Source: Littorina saxatilis
Lineage: Eukaryota; Mollusca; Gastropoda; Littorinimorpha; Littorinidae
Direction: 5' to 3'
Length of the DNA: 64,000 bases
NCBI RefSeq assembly: GCF_037325665.1
Contig: NC_090255.1
Coordinates: 19,285,606 to 19,349,605, forward strand
In this document: piece after piece, positions 11,530 through 23,123 of the stretch
How the letters are laid out: each line of letters begins with the position of its first letter
Position numbering within the stretch: the stretch's first letter is position 1
Made by a program: the position numbers and the translations under genes
The notes under the pieces: model-generated
The model's database searches: none
What the model saw: only the letters and a program-made list of their open reading frames with translations
Told to the model about the DNA's origin: nothing

Positions 11530-12017
11530 ATAAATCTCTCACAGAACATGATGGTCAAACCCACACCATTAGTGACAAAATGGTTTGAAAGCCAGCGCCA
11601 CTACTTCTTCTTCGTTCATGGGCTTAGACTCCCATGTTCACTCACGTTTTTAGCACGAGTGGATTTTTACATGTATGAGTCTATGACTGTTTTTACCCCG
11701 CCATTCAGGCAGCATACACCGATTTCGGGGGAGGCATGCTGGGTATTTTCGTGTTTCTATAACCCACCGAACTCTGACATGGGTTACAGGATCTTTTCCG
11801 TGCGCACTTGGTCTTGTGCTTGCGTGTACATACGAAGGGGGTTAAGTCACTAGCAGGTCTGCACATAAGTTGACCTGGGAGATCGGAAAAATCTCCACTC
11901 TTAACCCACCAGGCGGCAGCGACCGGGATTCGAACTCACGACCTCCCGATTAGGAGGCCGACGTCTTACCACTGCGCCCATCAGCCCCACTACTGACTGA
12001 GCTATCTCTGCCAAAGA
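11530..12017 (-). mobile_element. Old tRNA SINE interrupted by a B-type SINE
   Basis: AATAAATCTCTCACAGAAC...GCCAGCGCCACTAC on the left and TGACTGAGCTATCTCTGCC on the right are two halves of one tRNA-headed SINE. The B-type copy at 11606-11986 splits it. Confidence 0.6.
11606..11986 (-). mobile_element. tRNA-headed SINE, subfamily B
   Basis: Minus orientation. Tail TTCTTCTTCGTTCATGGGC at the left. The head at the right reads, on its own strand, GCGCAGTGGTAAGACGTCGG with B box GAGTTCGAATCCC. The 3' body is the A-type body but the head differs. The direct repeat CCACTACT is at 11598-11605 and 11987-11994. Confidence 0.88.
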
Positions 12018-12127
12018 TAATCGAGAATGGAGCTACGATTAGTGCAGGAGACAAATTAGGGTTGATGTATATATATTGATACATTTTATGTTGCAGGCTG
12101 AAGTGCATTCAGCAGACTTGAAACACC

Positions 12128-15100
12128 ATGGAGTTTGCCGAGTTTATAAAGACGCCCATGGTCAACAATGTGACCTTGCGACGACCTTTCACAAGGTCGC
12201 TGGAAGGAACCCTGTGTGTCACAGGTCATCAGCTGATTTTGTCATCACGCGACGAAAAGCAAGAGGAAGTGTGGGTGAGTTGATTTTCATGATGTTCAGG
12301 GAAGAATAACTTGAAAATTGTCCTGGCTACAAAAACATTGTTCTGTCAGAAGACCTCTTGCATGTCAAAACTGTCAAACAATGGACTGGGCAGAGGTCAG
12401 AACAATACATTAGATAAAAAAAAAGTATGCGTTACTGGCCAAAGCCCGAGGCCCGACTACAACATTTGTAAAATAAAGAAAAATGTGCAGAGGTTGTGGA
12501 CCAGTTAGAAGATATATAATGAGAAATAATGAGAAAGCAATGTCTTAGGGTGAAGGGAGGGAGGGTGGAAGAGATGAGACTTGAAAGGGGGGTTCCACTG
12601 TCTGTATGCACGGTAAAGGGGGTCCTTCATTGAGCCCGAAGTCGACTTCGCAAAGTCTTTTTACCGAAAACTCAGTGCTAAAGGTTCTTGCGGCCAGCTT
12701 CATGAAGTATAATTTGCGTAGTCGACTTTGTTCAGTTCAGGACAGGCTTCAGACTTGTGAACACTTGATTGCAGATGATGCACAGTATGGTGGACAGTGT
12801 AGAGAAGCGACTGAGCGGTGCGGGTGGCACGATCACACTCAAGTGTAAGGACTTTGTGCACATGTACCTGGACATGCCCTCTGCTGAAGATTGCCTCAAC
12901 GTCGCTGCTTCAGTGGAACAACTCTCCAACATCCGTGAGACCAAGCGATTATGCGGATTCTTTGTCTTATTCAATTTGGAATTGTGTACAGAATAGTTTA
13001 TGTATGTTTTTGTGAGGCGCTTAGAACTATTTTAGGATTTGCGCCATATAAATATTATTATTCCTCGTTCACTTCTTACAAATGTTCCCTCCTGTGGTGT
13101 GTACATGTGCGACTGTCTTCTGTACGAACCCCAAAAACTGCTTCTCAGTTTGGTTAACATTGTCGTCAGTTGGTGCAATATCATTGCAAACAATACAACG
13201 ATACGTTAAAGAATGATTCATGTGGAGCACGTATGAATTTGCTGACTGGAAGACGGCGTTTCAGCACAGCATCTCATATTTGATTGACCATGAAGGTGAC
13301 TGCGGCTGTCACCTTCTGGTTGTGTCATCTTCCAGGTTGTAAATTGATTTAGAAGTAAATAATTGTTTAGCTGAAAATGCTGATGTCTACGAATCTTACA
13401 GGTGGAGGGAGGAGCAGGGGATAGCAGCAAATGACAGGGCAAGTTAGAAAAAGGGGATTGTTTCTGTTTCAGACGACGTCAGCTTAAAGTATCCCTTTTT
13501 CTTCCGCCCCCTGTTCGACATCATGGAGAACGGATGGGACGCCTACCAGCCCGAGAGAGAGTTCAGCCGCCACAAGGAGATCTCGGAGGACTGGAGGCTC
13601 AGCTACGTCAACAAAGATTTCCAGGTAAGGCATTTAAAATTTGTTGAGCTTTGTTTGGAGGTGTGTGTGGTGTTGCATATGTATATGATTTTGTGTAAGG
13701 GGAGGAGGTTGGGGGGAGGGTGGCTGGCACTTGATCTATCTAGGATTCCAATATATAATAATAATAAATCACTTTTTGATAGAGCAAGTCCAGATTCACA
13801 GCTCCAAGCGCTTTACAATTCCAATAAAAACACACACACACACAGGTTCGCGCAAGAACAAGCGTACGGTCAACAACAACAAAAATTAAGCAAGCGAGCA
13901 TACTTAAAATATGAATGCATGTTCACTCTCTCTCTCTCTCTTTCTTTCTCATGTGAACATGATTTAGAAGCGTGATTGCATGGCTGCACGGACAGTAAAT
14001 TGTCATGGTATGTTAACCAGCAGAAAAGTAGGACACTGTTTGTGGCCTAGGACACTGTTTGTGGCCTAGGACACTGTTTGTGGCCTAGGACACTGTTTGT
14101 GGCCTAGGACACTGTTTGTGGCCTAGGACACTGTTTGTGGCCTAGGACACTGTTTGTGGCCTAGGACACTGTTTGTGGCCTAGGACACTGTTTGTGGCCT
14201 AGGACACTGTTTGTGGCCTAGGACACTGTTTGTGGCCTAGGACACTGTTTGTGGCCTAGGACACTGTTTGTGGCCTAGGACACTGTTTGTGGCCTAGGAC
14301 ACTGTTTGTGGCCTAGGACACTGTTTGTGGCCTAGGACACTGTTTGTGGCCTAGGACACTGTTTGTGGCCTAGGACACTGTTTGTGGCCTAGGACACTGT
14401 TTGTGGCCTAGGACACTGTTTGTGGCCTAGGACACTGTTTGTGGCCTAGGACACTGTTTGTGGCCTAGGACACTGTTTGTGGCCTAGGACACTGTTTGTG
14501 GCCTAGGACACTGTTTGTGGCCTAGGACACTGTTTGTGGCCTAGGACACTGTTTGTGGCCTAGGACACTGTTTGTGGCCTTACGCTTGAGGATTGTATGG
14601 TTGTATTTGAACCGGCCAGGTGTGTTCTTCCTAACCCCTGTGTAATCCAGTATGCAATCAGATAAGGAAAGGTAAGAAAGGTAAGGTATCATATAGTCCT
14701 ATGAGGTTACCCTAATAGAAATTCAGGTTGCTTTCTCCCTGGAGACACGCCGATAACTGGTTCCAAAGCCGGTGCTGCCACCGACTGAGCTATCTTTCAG
14801 CCCTTCAAGGATACAGAGGAAGGTTACATGACTGTGTGTTTGTGTCACAGGTATGCCCGTCCTACCCCCATGCTGTGATCGTACCCAAGGTGGTGGACGA
14901 TGAAACACTGGTGAAAGCAGCAGGTTTCAGAATGGGAGGAAGGTTCCCCGTCTTCAGTTTCTTCCACAGAGAGAGCAAGGTCAGTTACAGGTGTGAACAC
15001 TGCAAGATTTGTATGATTTTAAAAGTCTGATTTTGATTGTGAGCTGAGCTCAAAATGAGTGCTTGATGAAGTATGCTCATTGATGATGTGTACATATGGC

Positions 15101-18100
15101 CGTTGACTGTCCCATAGTTTTGACGTGAAGGAGGTCTTCCAGCTGAACAATGTTGTGTAGCGCGGACATGAGGACCTATTCACATTTTCAACCCTAGCCA
15201 ACTGACAATGTCTGGGTATATCTTTTATGTCGGTGTAGTGTTTGACCCAGTCAGTAAGATCTGAGAAAGAAAGGGACGTAAGCGCTCTAAATGCATACAA
15301 CATGTGCAACAAGAGTAAGAGAAAGTTATTCAGAACCAATCTCCTGGCACCTGGGAGAATTACAAGCATTGAAATGAATAAGTGATTTTCATTCTCCAGT
15401 CAGTAAGACATTTACACCTGTCGTACCTGTTGCTTCCAGGCTGTGTTAATGCGTAGCAGTCAACCAATGACAGGGCAGTCTGGACGTCGGTGTAAAGAAG
15501 ACGAAAAGCTCATCAACAGCATCCTGGGAAAGGGTCGCCGTGGTTACATCGTCGACACGAGAGCTCAGACAGTGGCCAAGATGGCTCAGAGCAAAGGTGG
15601 GTGTTGTTTGGCGAGGTTCACAGTATTTGGAACAGGCTAAAGCCTGATACTACAGCTATTAATTGGGTGAAGCTAGCTGGTATGGATAGAAAGTTGAAAG
15701 GATGTTGAATCATGTATTGTCCATCATATTTTAGAGAATATTTCTCATGGAGAATGATTTACTTAGTCTAAAGCTCAAAAACATCACAATCGCCAAGAAT
15801 CGAGTTTCGCCAAAACTCCAGGACGAAGATGTTATTTTATCTGCAGCCCTTTCAGCTGATGGTAAAGTTGTACATGCTGCATAAGAATCTGACCTTGGGG
15901 TTCCTTTTTCTTGTTGAAAGGTGGCGGATACGAACCCGAAGCCCACTACCCTCAGTGGCGACGCATCCATCAACCCATCGAACGTCGTCAGGCTTTCCAC
16001 GATTCACTCATCAAAATGATTGAAGGTAGGCAAGAGTTTTTGTTTTCATTTCCCCTGTGATTTTTCAAAACAGAAACAAAAGAAACCTGCAGTGGAACCC
16101 CCCTTTTTAAACCTACAAATGGGCGGGGATGTAGCTCAGTCAGGGCGGGGATGTAGCTCAGTCAGGGCGGGGATGTAGCTCAGTCAGGGCGGGCATGTAG
16201 CTCAGTCAGGGCGGGGATGTAGCTCAGTCAGGGCGGGGATGTAGCTCAGTCAGGGCGGGCATGTAGCTCAGTCAGGGCGGGGATGTAGCTCAGTCAGGGC
16301 GGGGATGTAGCTCAGTCAGGGCGGGGATGTAGCTCAGTCAGGGCGGGGATGTTGCTCAGTCAGGGCGGGGATGTAGCTCAGTCGGTAGCGCGCTGGATTT
16401 GTATCCAGTTGGCCGCTGTCAGCGTGAGTTCGTCCCCACGTTCTGCGAGAGATTTATTTCTCAGAGTCAACTTTGTGTGCAGACTCTCCTCGGTGTCCGA
16501 ACACCACCCCCCCCCCCCCCCCCCCCCCATGTGTACACGCAAGCACAAGACCAAGTGCGCACGAAAAAGATCCTGTAATCCATGTCAGAGTTCGGTGGGT
16601 TATAGAAACACGAAAATACCCAGCATGCTTCCTCCGAAAACGGCGTATGGCTGCCTAAATGGCGGGGTAAAAAACGGTCATACACGTAAAATTCCACTCA
16701 GGCAAAAAACACGAGTGTACATGGGAGTTTCAGCCCACGAACGCAGAAGAAGAAGAAGAAACCTACAAATATTCTGAGAAAATCCGGTCTTAAAAAGGGG
16801 GAGGGAGGAGTAGGTACATTTACAGGGGTTATGAACAGAAAATCTTACTGGGTAGATGTGTTGGAAGAATTGACATTTTCTGTGGAAATTCCTGTTGTGC
16901 ACATTTCTTTCACTTTTTAAGTTGTTGTGTTTGTCACAAAGCGTTATGTGTGACATTTGTAGATAAGATTTCCAGGAGATGTCCTTACTGAAATCTCGTT
17001 ATTCGTAGTATGGTGGAGGTTGCTACTGAGGCATGGGCTATCAGAACACCGCCAAAAAAAGTCTCCATACAGTGAAACCTCCCCTGGCTACCATCTCTAG
17101 TTACATCCCGATAAATGCAGATGACTATCGGTATCTTCTTCTTCTTCTTCTGCGTTCGTGGGCTGAAACTCCCACGTACACTTGTGTTTTTGCACGAGTG
17201 GATTTGTACGTGTATGACTGTTTTTACCCTGCCATTTGGGCAGCCATACGCCGCTTTCAAAGGAAGCATGCTGGGTATTTTCATGTTTTTATAACCCACC
17301 GAACTCTGATATGGATTACAGGATCTTTTCCGTGCGCACTTGGTCTTGTGCTTGCATGTACACACGAAAGGGGATAAGGCACTAGCAGGTCTGCACATAA
17401 GTTGACCTGGGAGATCGAAAAAATCTCCACCTTAACCCACCAGGCGCGGCTGGAATTCGAACCCACGACCTTCAGCTTTGGAGGCCGACGTCTTACCACC
17501 AAGCCATTACGCCCGTCACTATCGGTATCAACTAAGCCTGTTTAATTTTTGCCTGGCTACTGGCAAAATCGTTTCCTATACCCCCTACCTGTCTTGCAAA
17601 GCTAGGGGCTAGCCGCAAGCAGTTCTTACCTGTACGAAACGGGCGTCTTGACAGGTCTGTGGTGATGTACATGTACACTTGGACGAGATGGAAGGCCCCT
17701 TTGATCTGGTTGAGCATCACCAGTGCTGGACTGATCGTGTAACCTGCGAACGCCAAGAAGAAGAAGATCTGTTTGAGCAAAATCTGACTACAGTGGAACC
17801 CCCATATCAAGACCATCCAATTTCTTTCTTCTTCTTCTGCGTTCGTGGGCTGAAACTCCCATGTACACTCGTGTTTTTTGCACGAGTGGAATTTTACGTG
17901 TATGACCGTTTTTACCCCGCCATTAAGGCAGCCATACGCCGCTTTCGGAGGAAGCATGCTGGATATTTTCGTGTTTCTATAACCCATCGAACTCTGACAT
18001 GGATTACAAGATCTTTTCCGTGCGCACTTGGTCTTGTGCTTGCGTGTACACACGAAGGGGGATAAGCCACTGGCAGGTCTGCACATAAGTTGACCTGGGA

Positions 18101-18750
18101 GATCGGAAAAATCTCCACACTTAACCCACCAGGCGGCCGCGACCGGGATTCAAACCCTCGACCTTCCGATTAAGAGGCCGACGTCTTACCACCCCGCCAC
18201 AGCGCCCGTCTAAGACCATCCAATTCAAGCTTCCTTCCCTTTCAAGACCTTGTTTTTTCAGATTTTCTATTTATAGCCTCTGTAAATGTACCCCTATTTT
18301 AAAATGGCCCCCTTTTTAAGACCAGATTTTCTCAGATTTATCTAGGTCTTAAATGGGGAGTTCTACTGTATATATCTCCCCATCGCTTGCTTGACACTCG
18401 TTGTGTGTTATTGCAGCCAGCAGTGACAGCGGGGCGACGATGGACAAGTGGCTGTCCAAGCTGGAGTCCAGTGCGTGGCTGACCCACATCAAGGACATTC
18501 TGACCACTGCCTGTGTGGTTGCCCAGTGCATGGACAAGGAAGGTTGTTATACTGTGTGCATCTTGTGGGTGGTCGATTCTAGTAGAGCACAGAGACCACC
18601 CAGGCAGTTCCTTTTTGGTATGAACTCAGAACTCAGGAATTTTATTGTTTAGGGCAACTGACCCGTTACAACTGGTACATATTTAACATAACAGAATACC
18701 TCTCTCTTTCACTCTCTCTCTCTCCATGACTCACACACTCTCTCTCTCTC

Positions 18751-18821
<71 letters not shown>

Positions 18822-21800
18822 GACACAGACACAGACACACACACACACACAGACACACACACACACACACATACTCACACACACAGACACACACACACAC
18901 AGACACACACACACACGCACACACACACACACACACACACTGAGTACATACATGTATGGATATTTTTGGTACGAAGCAAGTGTGGCAGGCTGGGCATCAC
19001 AAGGCAAGTGTGGCAGGCTGGGCATCACAAGACAGATGTGGAAGGACTTTTACCGAATCCCTATCCCTGGATGGCCGAGTGGTAACGCACTTGCGCTCGG
19101 AAGCGAGAGGTTGCGTGTTCAGGCCTGGGTCAGGCCGCAATTTTCTCCCCCCTTTCCTAACCTAGGTGGTGGGTTCAAGTACTAGTCTTTCGGATGAGAC
19201 GAAAAACCGAGGTCCCTTCGTGTACTCTACATTGGGGTGTGCACGTTAAAGATCCCACGATTGACAAAAGGGTCTTTCCTGGCAAAATTGTATAGGCATA
19301 GATAAAAATGTCCATCAAATACCCGTGGGACTTGGAATAAAGTAAAAAAAATTCCATCTCACACGGCATTAAGTCTCAGGAAACATGAATACACGCATGC
19401 AGGAAAAAAAAAATATGGGTAGCACCGTATGTATGGCAGCTCGCTTTCCCCGGGGAGAAAGCAGCCCGAATTTCCATGAGGGTAACCTCACTGGACTGTA
19501 AATCCATCCATTGTACAAGTAGACCTGTTTTTACTTCATCTTTTACCTGTATTTTTTGTAAACTGCTGCCACCTTGACAAATTGTGCAGGTACCCCGGTG
19601 TTGGTGCACGGTGCCGAGGGTTCAGACACCACCCTGCTGGTTACCTCCCTTTCTCAACTCATCCTTGACAAGGACTGTCGCACGGTTACTGGGTAGGTAC
19701 AAGCATCTCTTACATTTTCTTCTCCTTCTCATTCGTCAGACAAGACTTCAGCAGATGTTGTTTGGTTGAAAGTCTTGCAAGGGCACTGCTCTGTATATGG
19801 CTGATTCTGAGTGTTATGTATAGGTGTCCCTTGCATTTTGATTTCCTTGGGTTGATATTGTATGCATGTTTGTGTACAGTACCTGGCTAAAGGAACACTC
19901 CACACTGTTGTAAAATGCAAGCCAGGAAAGATATTGCAAAAAAGAAAGAAAAAACAGATTCGTGTAGGATATTTTACAGGATAATGATATATGTGTGCAT
20001 TTTATGTGTAGTCTTGTTTTACCTGACGTGTGTTTTGCGTGTGTTTGCGTGCGTGCATGCATGCGTATTTGTGTGTGTTTGTGTGTGTGTATATAAAGCA
20101 ATTCAGTGAGCACATTGTATTTTGTTGTGTTTGAATGTATTGAATGTACTCGAGCCAAGCAATATTTCTGTGTACTGCACATGGTTGAAATAAAGTCTAC
20201 TATTTTTGTTTTTAGGTTGGCAGCACTGATAGAGCGAGAGTGGGTGCAAGCGGGTCATCCGTTCCGTTTCCGTTGTGCCAAGTCAGCGTACGCCATCAGC
20301 AAACAGCGCCACGAGTCTCCCGTCTTTCTGCTCTTCATGGACTGCGTGTGGCAGGTAGGGCTGCATACCGTTGGCTGCTGCTACGCAGTCCTTATGTTTA
20401 TCGTTACGATACCCTCATCCTTAGCATTACATCAACCTTATTATCCTGGAAAAATTCCGAAACAAATAGACTGCTAACGTTCCGAAATCAGGTAACAAAA
20501 TATAAGAAATGGATCTGCATATGTTCAAGTTTTTATTTATGAAAGTAAAAACTTTCTCTGCTTTGTTTATGAATAAGGGCTTTGTGTTGAGATAAATTAG
20601 GGATTCATAGTGAGACATATTAGGGTTTGTCCTGAGACAATTTATGGCTTTGTTCTGAGGTAAATTAGTGCTTCGTCATGAAGCAAGTTACAGTAAATGA
20701 GGAACCCTCGACCTCCCGATTAAGAGGCCGACGTCTTGCCACCCCGCCACAGCGCCCGTCACAACGCTAGCTATGATGCATATCTGTGTTCAGTTCTACT
20801 AAGGCTTAATTCCTGCAAGGTTTCGTAAAACTCGCAGTGGTTACTTTGCTAGGATTTTGTATAGTTTGAAATTGACGGAGTTACTTTCCATGACACGGGA
20901 GAAAAAGGTTGCAGAAGTTGTTACTATCATTGTACATTATTTTTTTCTTTATATTCATTGTTAATATTCAGGCAATCCAAATCTCCGCAATTTTGCCGAT
21001 TTCCGCGAAAGCAAAAAACACCCATGAGGGACAAAATAGTGTGTGTTTTTTACATGCACAATTTATCCTTTACCAGAGGGGGTTGAATTCATATAAATTT
21101 GCAAGGCCAAAATGCTTCAGATTCTTGCCCATGAACCAAACCACCCCAGGCGCTATTTAGTTCTTTGAAATTGATTCTTCCTTGAATGGATTGCCTTGAA
21201 TAATTGTGAATTTGTTTCGTGTGACAGATCTGGTCACAGTTCCCGTGCTCCTTTGAGTTCAACGAGAGCTTCCTTGTCATGTTGGTACAGCATGCTTACT
21301 TCTCACAGTTTGGTGAGTATCTTGTCCTTTTCTTCATCTTCTGGGTTCCCAGCTATGGTAGAATTTCAATAAGGTCTCTTGGGCGAAGTCTACCCTCCCG
21401 CCACAGTGACTCTTAAGTTACCAACAGCTTTTCATGGGTCTCCACTTTACTGGGCCACGTCTGGCGTCTCAAAGTGCATCTTGTCTTTTTCTTCTTCTGG
21501 GTTCTCAGCCATGCTAGACTTTTAATGCGAAGTCCGCTCTCCGCCACAGTGACTCTAAAGTTACCAACAGCTTGTCATTGGCCTTCAGTGGGCTGGGCCT
21601 CATCTGGAGTCTCAGAGTGTATCTTGTCCTTTTCTTCTTCTGGGTTCCCAGCCATGCTAGACTTTCAATGCGAAGTCCGCTCTCCGCCGCAGTGACTCTA
21701 ACGTGGGCCTCAATTTAATGCACTAGGCCACATCAGGCGTCTCAGAGTGTATCTTGATCGTCCTTTTCTTCTTCTGCGTTCAGAGCTATGCTAGAATTTC

Positions 21801-23063
21801 AATAAGGTCTTTCGGGCGAAGTCTGCTCTCCGCCGCAGTGACTCTGCCATCACTGCAGCTTGTTATGGGTTTCCACTGCACTGGGTCATGTCAGGCGTCT
21901 CGTGACATATCTTGTTCTTTTTTTCTTCTGGGCCATGCTAGAATGTCATGAACGTCTTTAGGGCGAAGCCTGCTCTCCGCCGCAGTGAATCTAATGTTAC
22001 AAACATCTTGTTGTGGGCTTCCAATGCACTGGGCCACATCATGCGTCTCAGGGTGTATCTTGTCCTTTTGAGGAGTAGTTTCTTATTGAACACAGTTCTG
22101 TGTGGCATACTTGTTGTTTCTATGTCTCGTGCTGGGATTCCAGTATTTGAGATGCGCATACATAGCTTATTTGCCTTGGTTTCTTTTCGATATACAGATG
22201 TACAATCAAAATGAATTGTTTTAATCATGCAGGATGCTAACACACAGATGCACATGTACACATTCATGCACATACACAGGCACTGTCTGTCGGTCTGTCT
22301 TATTTCTTTAAGGGATCAAATTTGCATTTTGTACCATACTCCAAATTTTCTTGTTCTTATAATCGTTTGTTTTTCAGATTCTTGTGTGTTTTTCTGTGGT
22401 TTCCTATTCATCTAGCTCTAGGTGGGGATTATGATGATGATATTGTGATTGCAGGGACGTTCCTGTGCAATAACGAGGCAGAACGCAAGTCTTACACTCT
22501 GAGGGACCGCACTGTCTCTCTCTGGTTTGTTCTTTGTTATGGTCATGCGCATATCCAAACTACAGTCTGTCTTAATGCTTGCGTAAATGTATGCATTAGC
22601 CTCTGTTTTCTGTGAGGGATTTTCCCCAAAATCGTTTGTGACCTGTGGAAGTTTCCATTAAAAATGCAACTTAAGTCATGTCTTTTGAGAACAAAATAAG
22701 TGTCCTTATTTTTTAATTATGAAGAGTAAATCTGGAAAACTTGAGTCTTAAAACATGGATGGTCCTAAAAAGGGGGCAGGGCTGGGGGGTAGGGGTGTCC
22801 TGAAAGGGTGGGGGCGGGGGGTTCCAGTAAATTGAACTTTTGAGGGATTGCATAGAGCTGTGATGGCTGGTATGACAATTTGTATGAACAACAGGTCGTA
22901 CGTGAACCGCCCAGAGACCATACAGAAGTACATCAACCCGCTGTACGACCCCAACCCTGTCGTCATCTGGCCGTCTGTCGCACCACAGAGCTTGGTAAGT
23001 TACACTCTAGCTGTCTGTCTGTCTTTCTCTGTCTGTCTGTCGGTGTGTGTTTCTCTCTCTCTC

Positions 23064-23123
<60 letters not shown>

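Larger units (their letters stand above)
9815..12096. promoter_or_regulatory. Divergent intergenic region between ZC2HC1A-like and MTMR9
   Basis: Lies between the two start codons. The first 250 bp next to 9814 are unique sequence and probably contain a shared promoter plus the non-coding first exon of MTMR9; this is inferred because MTMR9 has an acceptor at 12096/12097. From about 10.8 to 12.0 kb it is SINE debris. No protein-coding exon was seen. Confidence 0.5.

Noticed and set aside
14030-14580. CRISPR-like array
   Set aside because: The 19-bp units are directly adjacent with no spacers, in an intron of an animal gene.
16381-16455. Possible functional tRNA-Thr gene
   Set aside because: The head resembles a tRNA but the acceptor and T arms are imperfect. 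It continues into a SINE body and recurs in all A-type copies.
18666-19085. Open frames of repeated Ser-Leu, Thr-His and Cys-Val
   Set aside because: They come from the (TC)n-(AC)n microsatellite.
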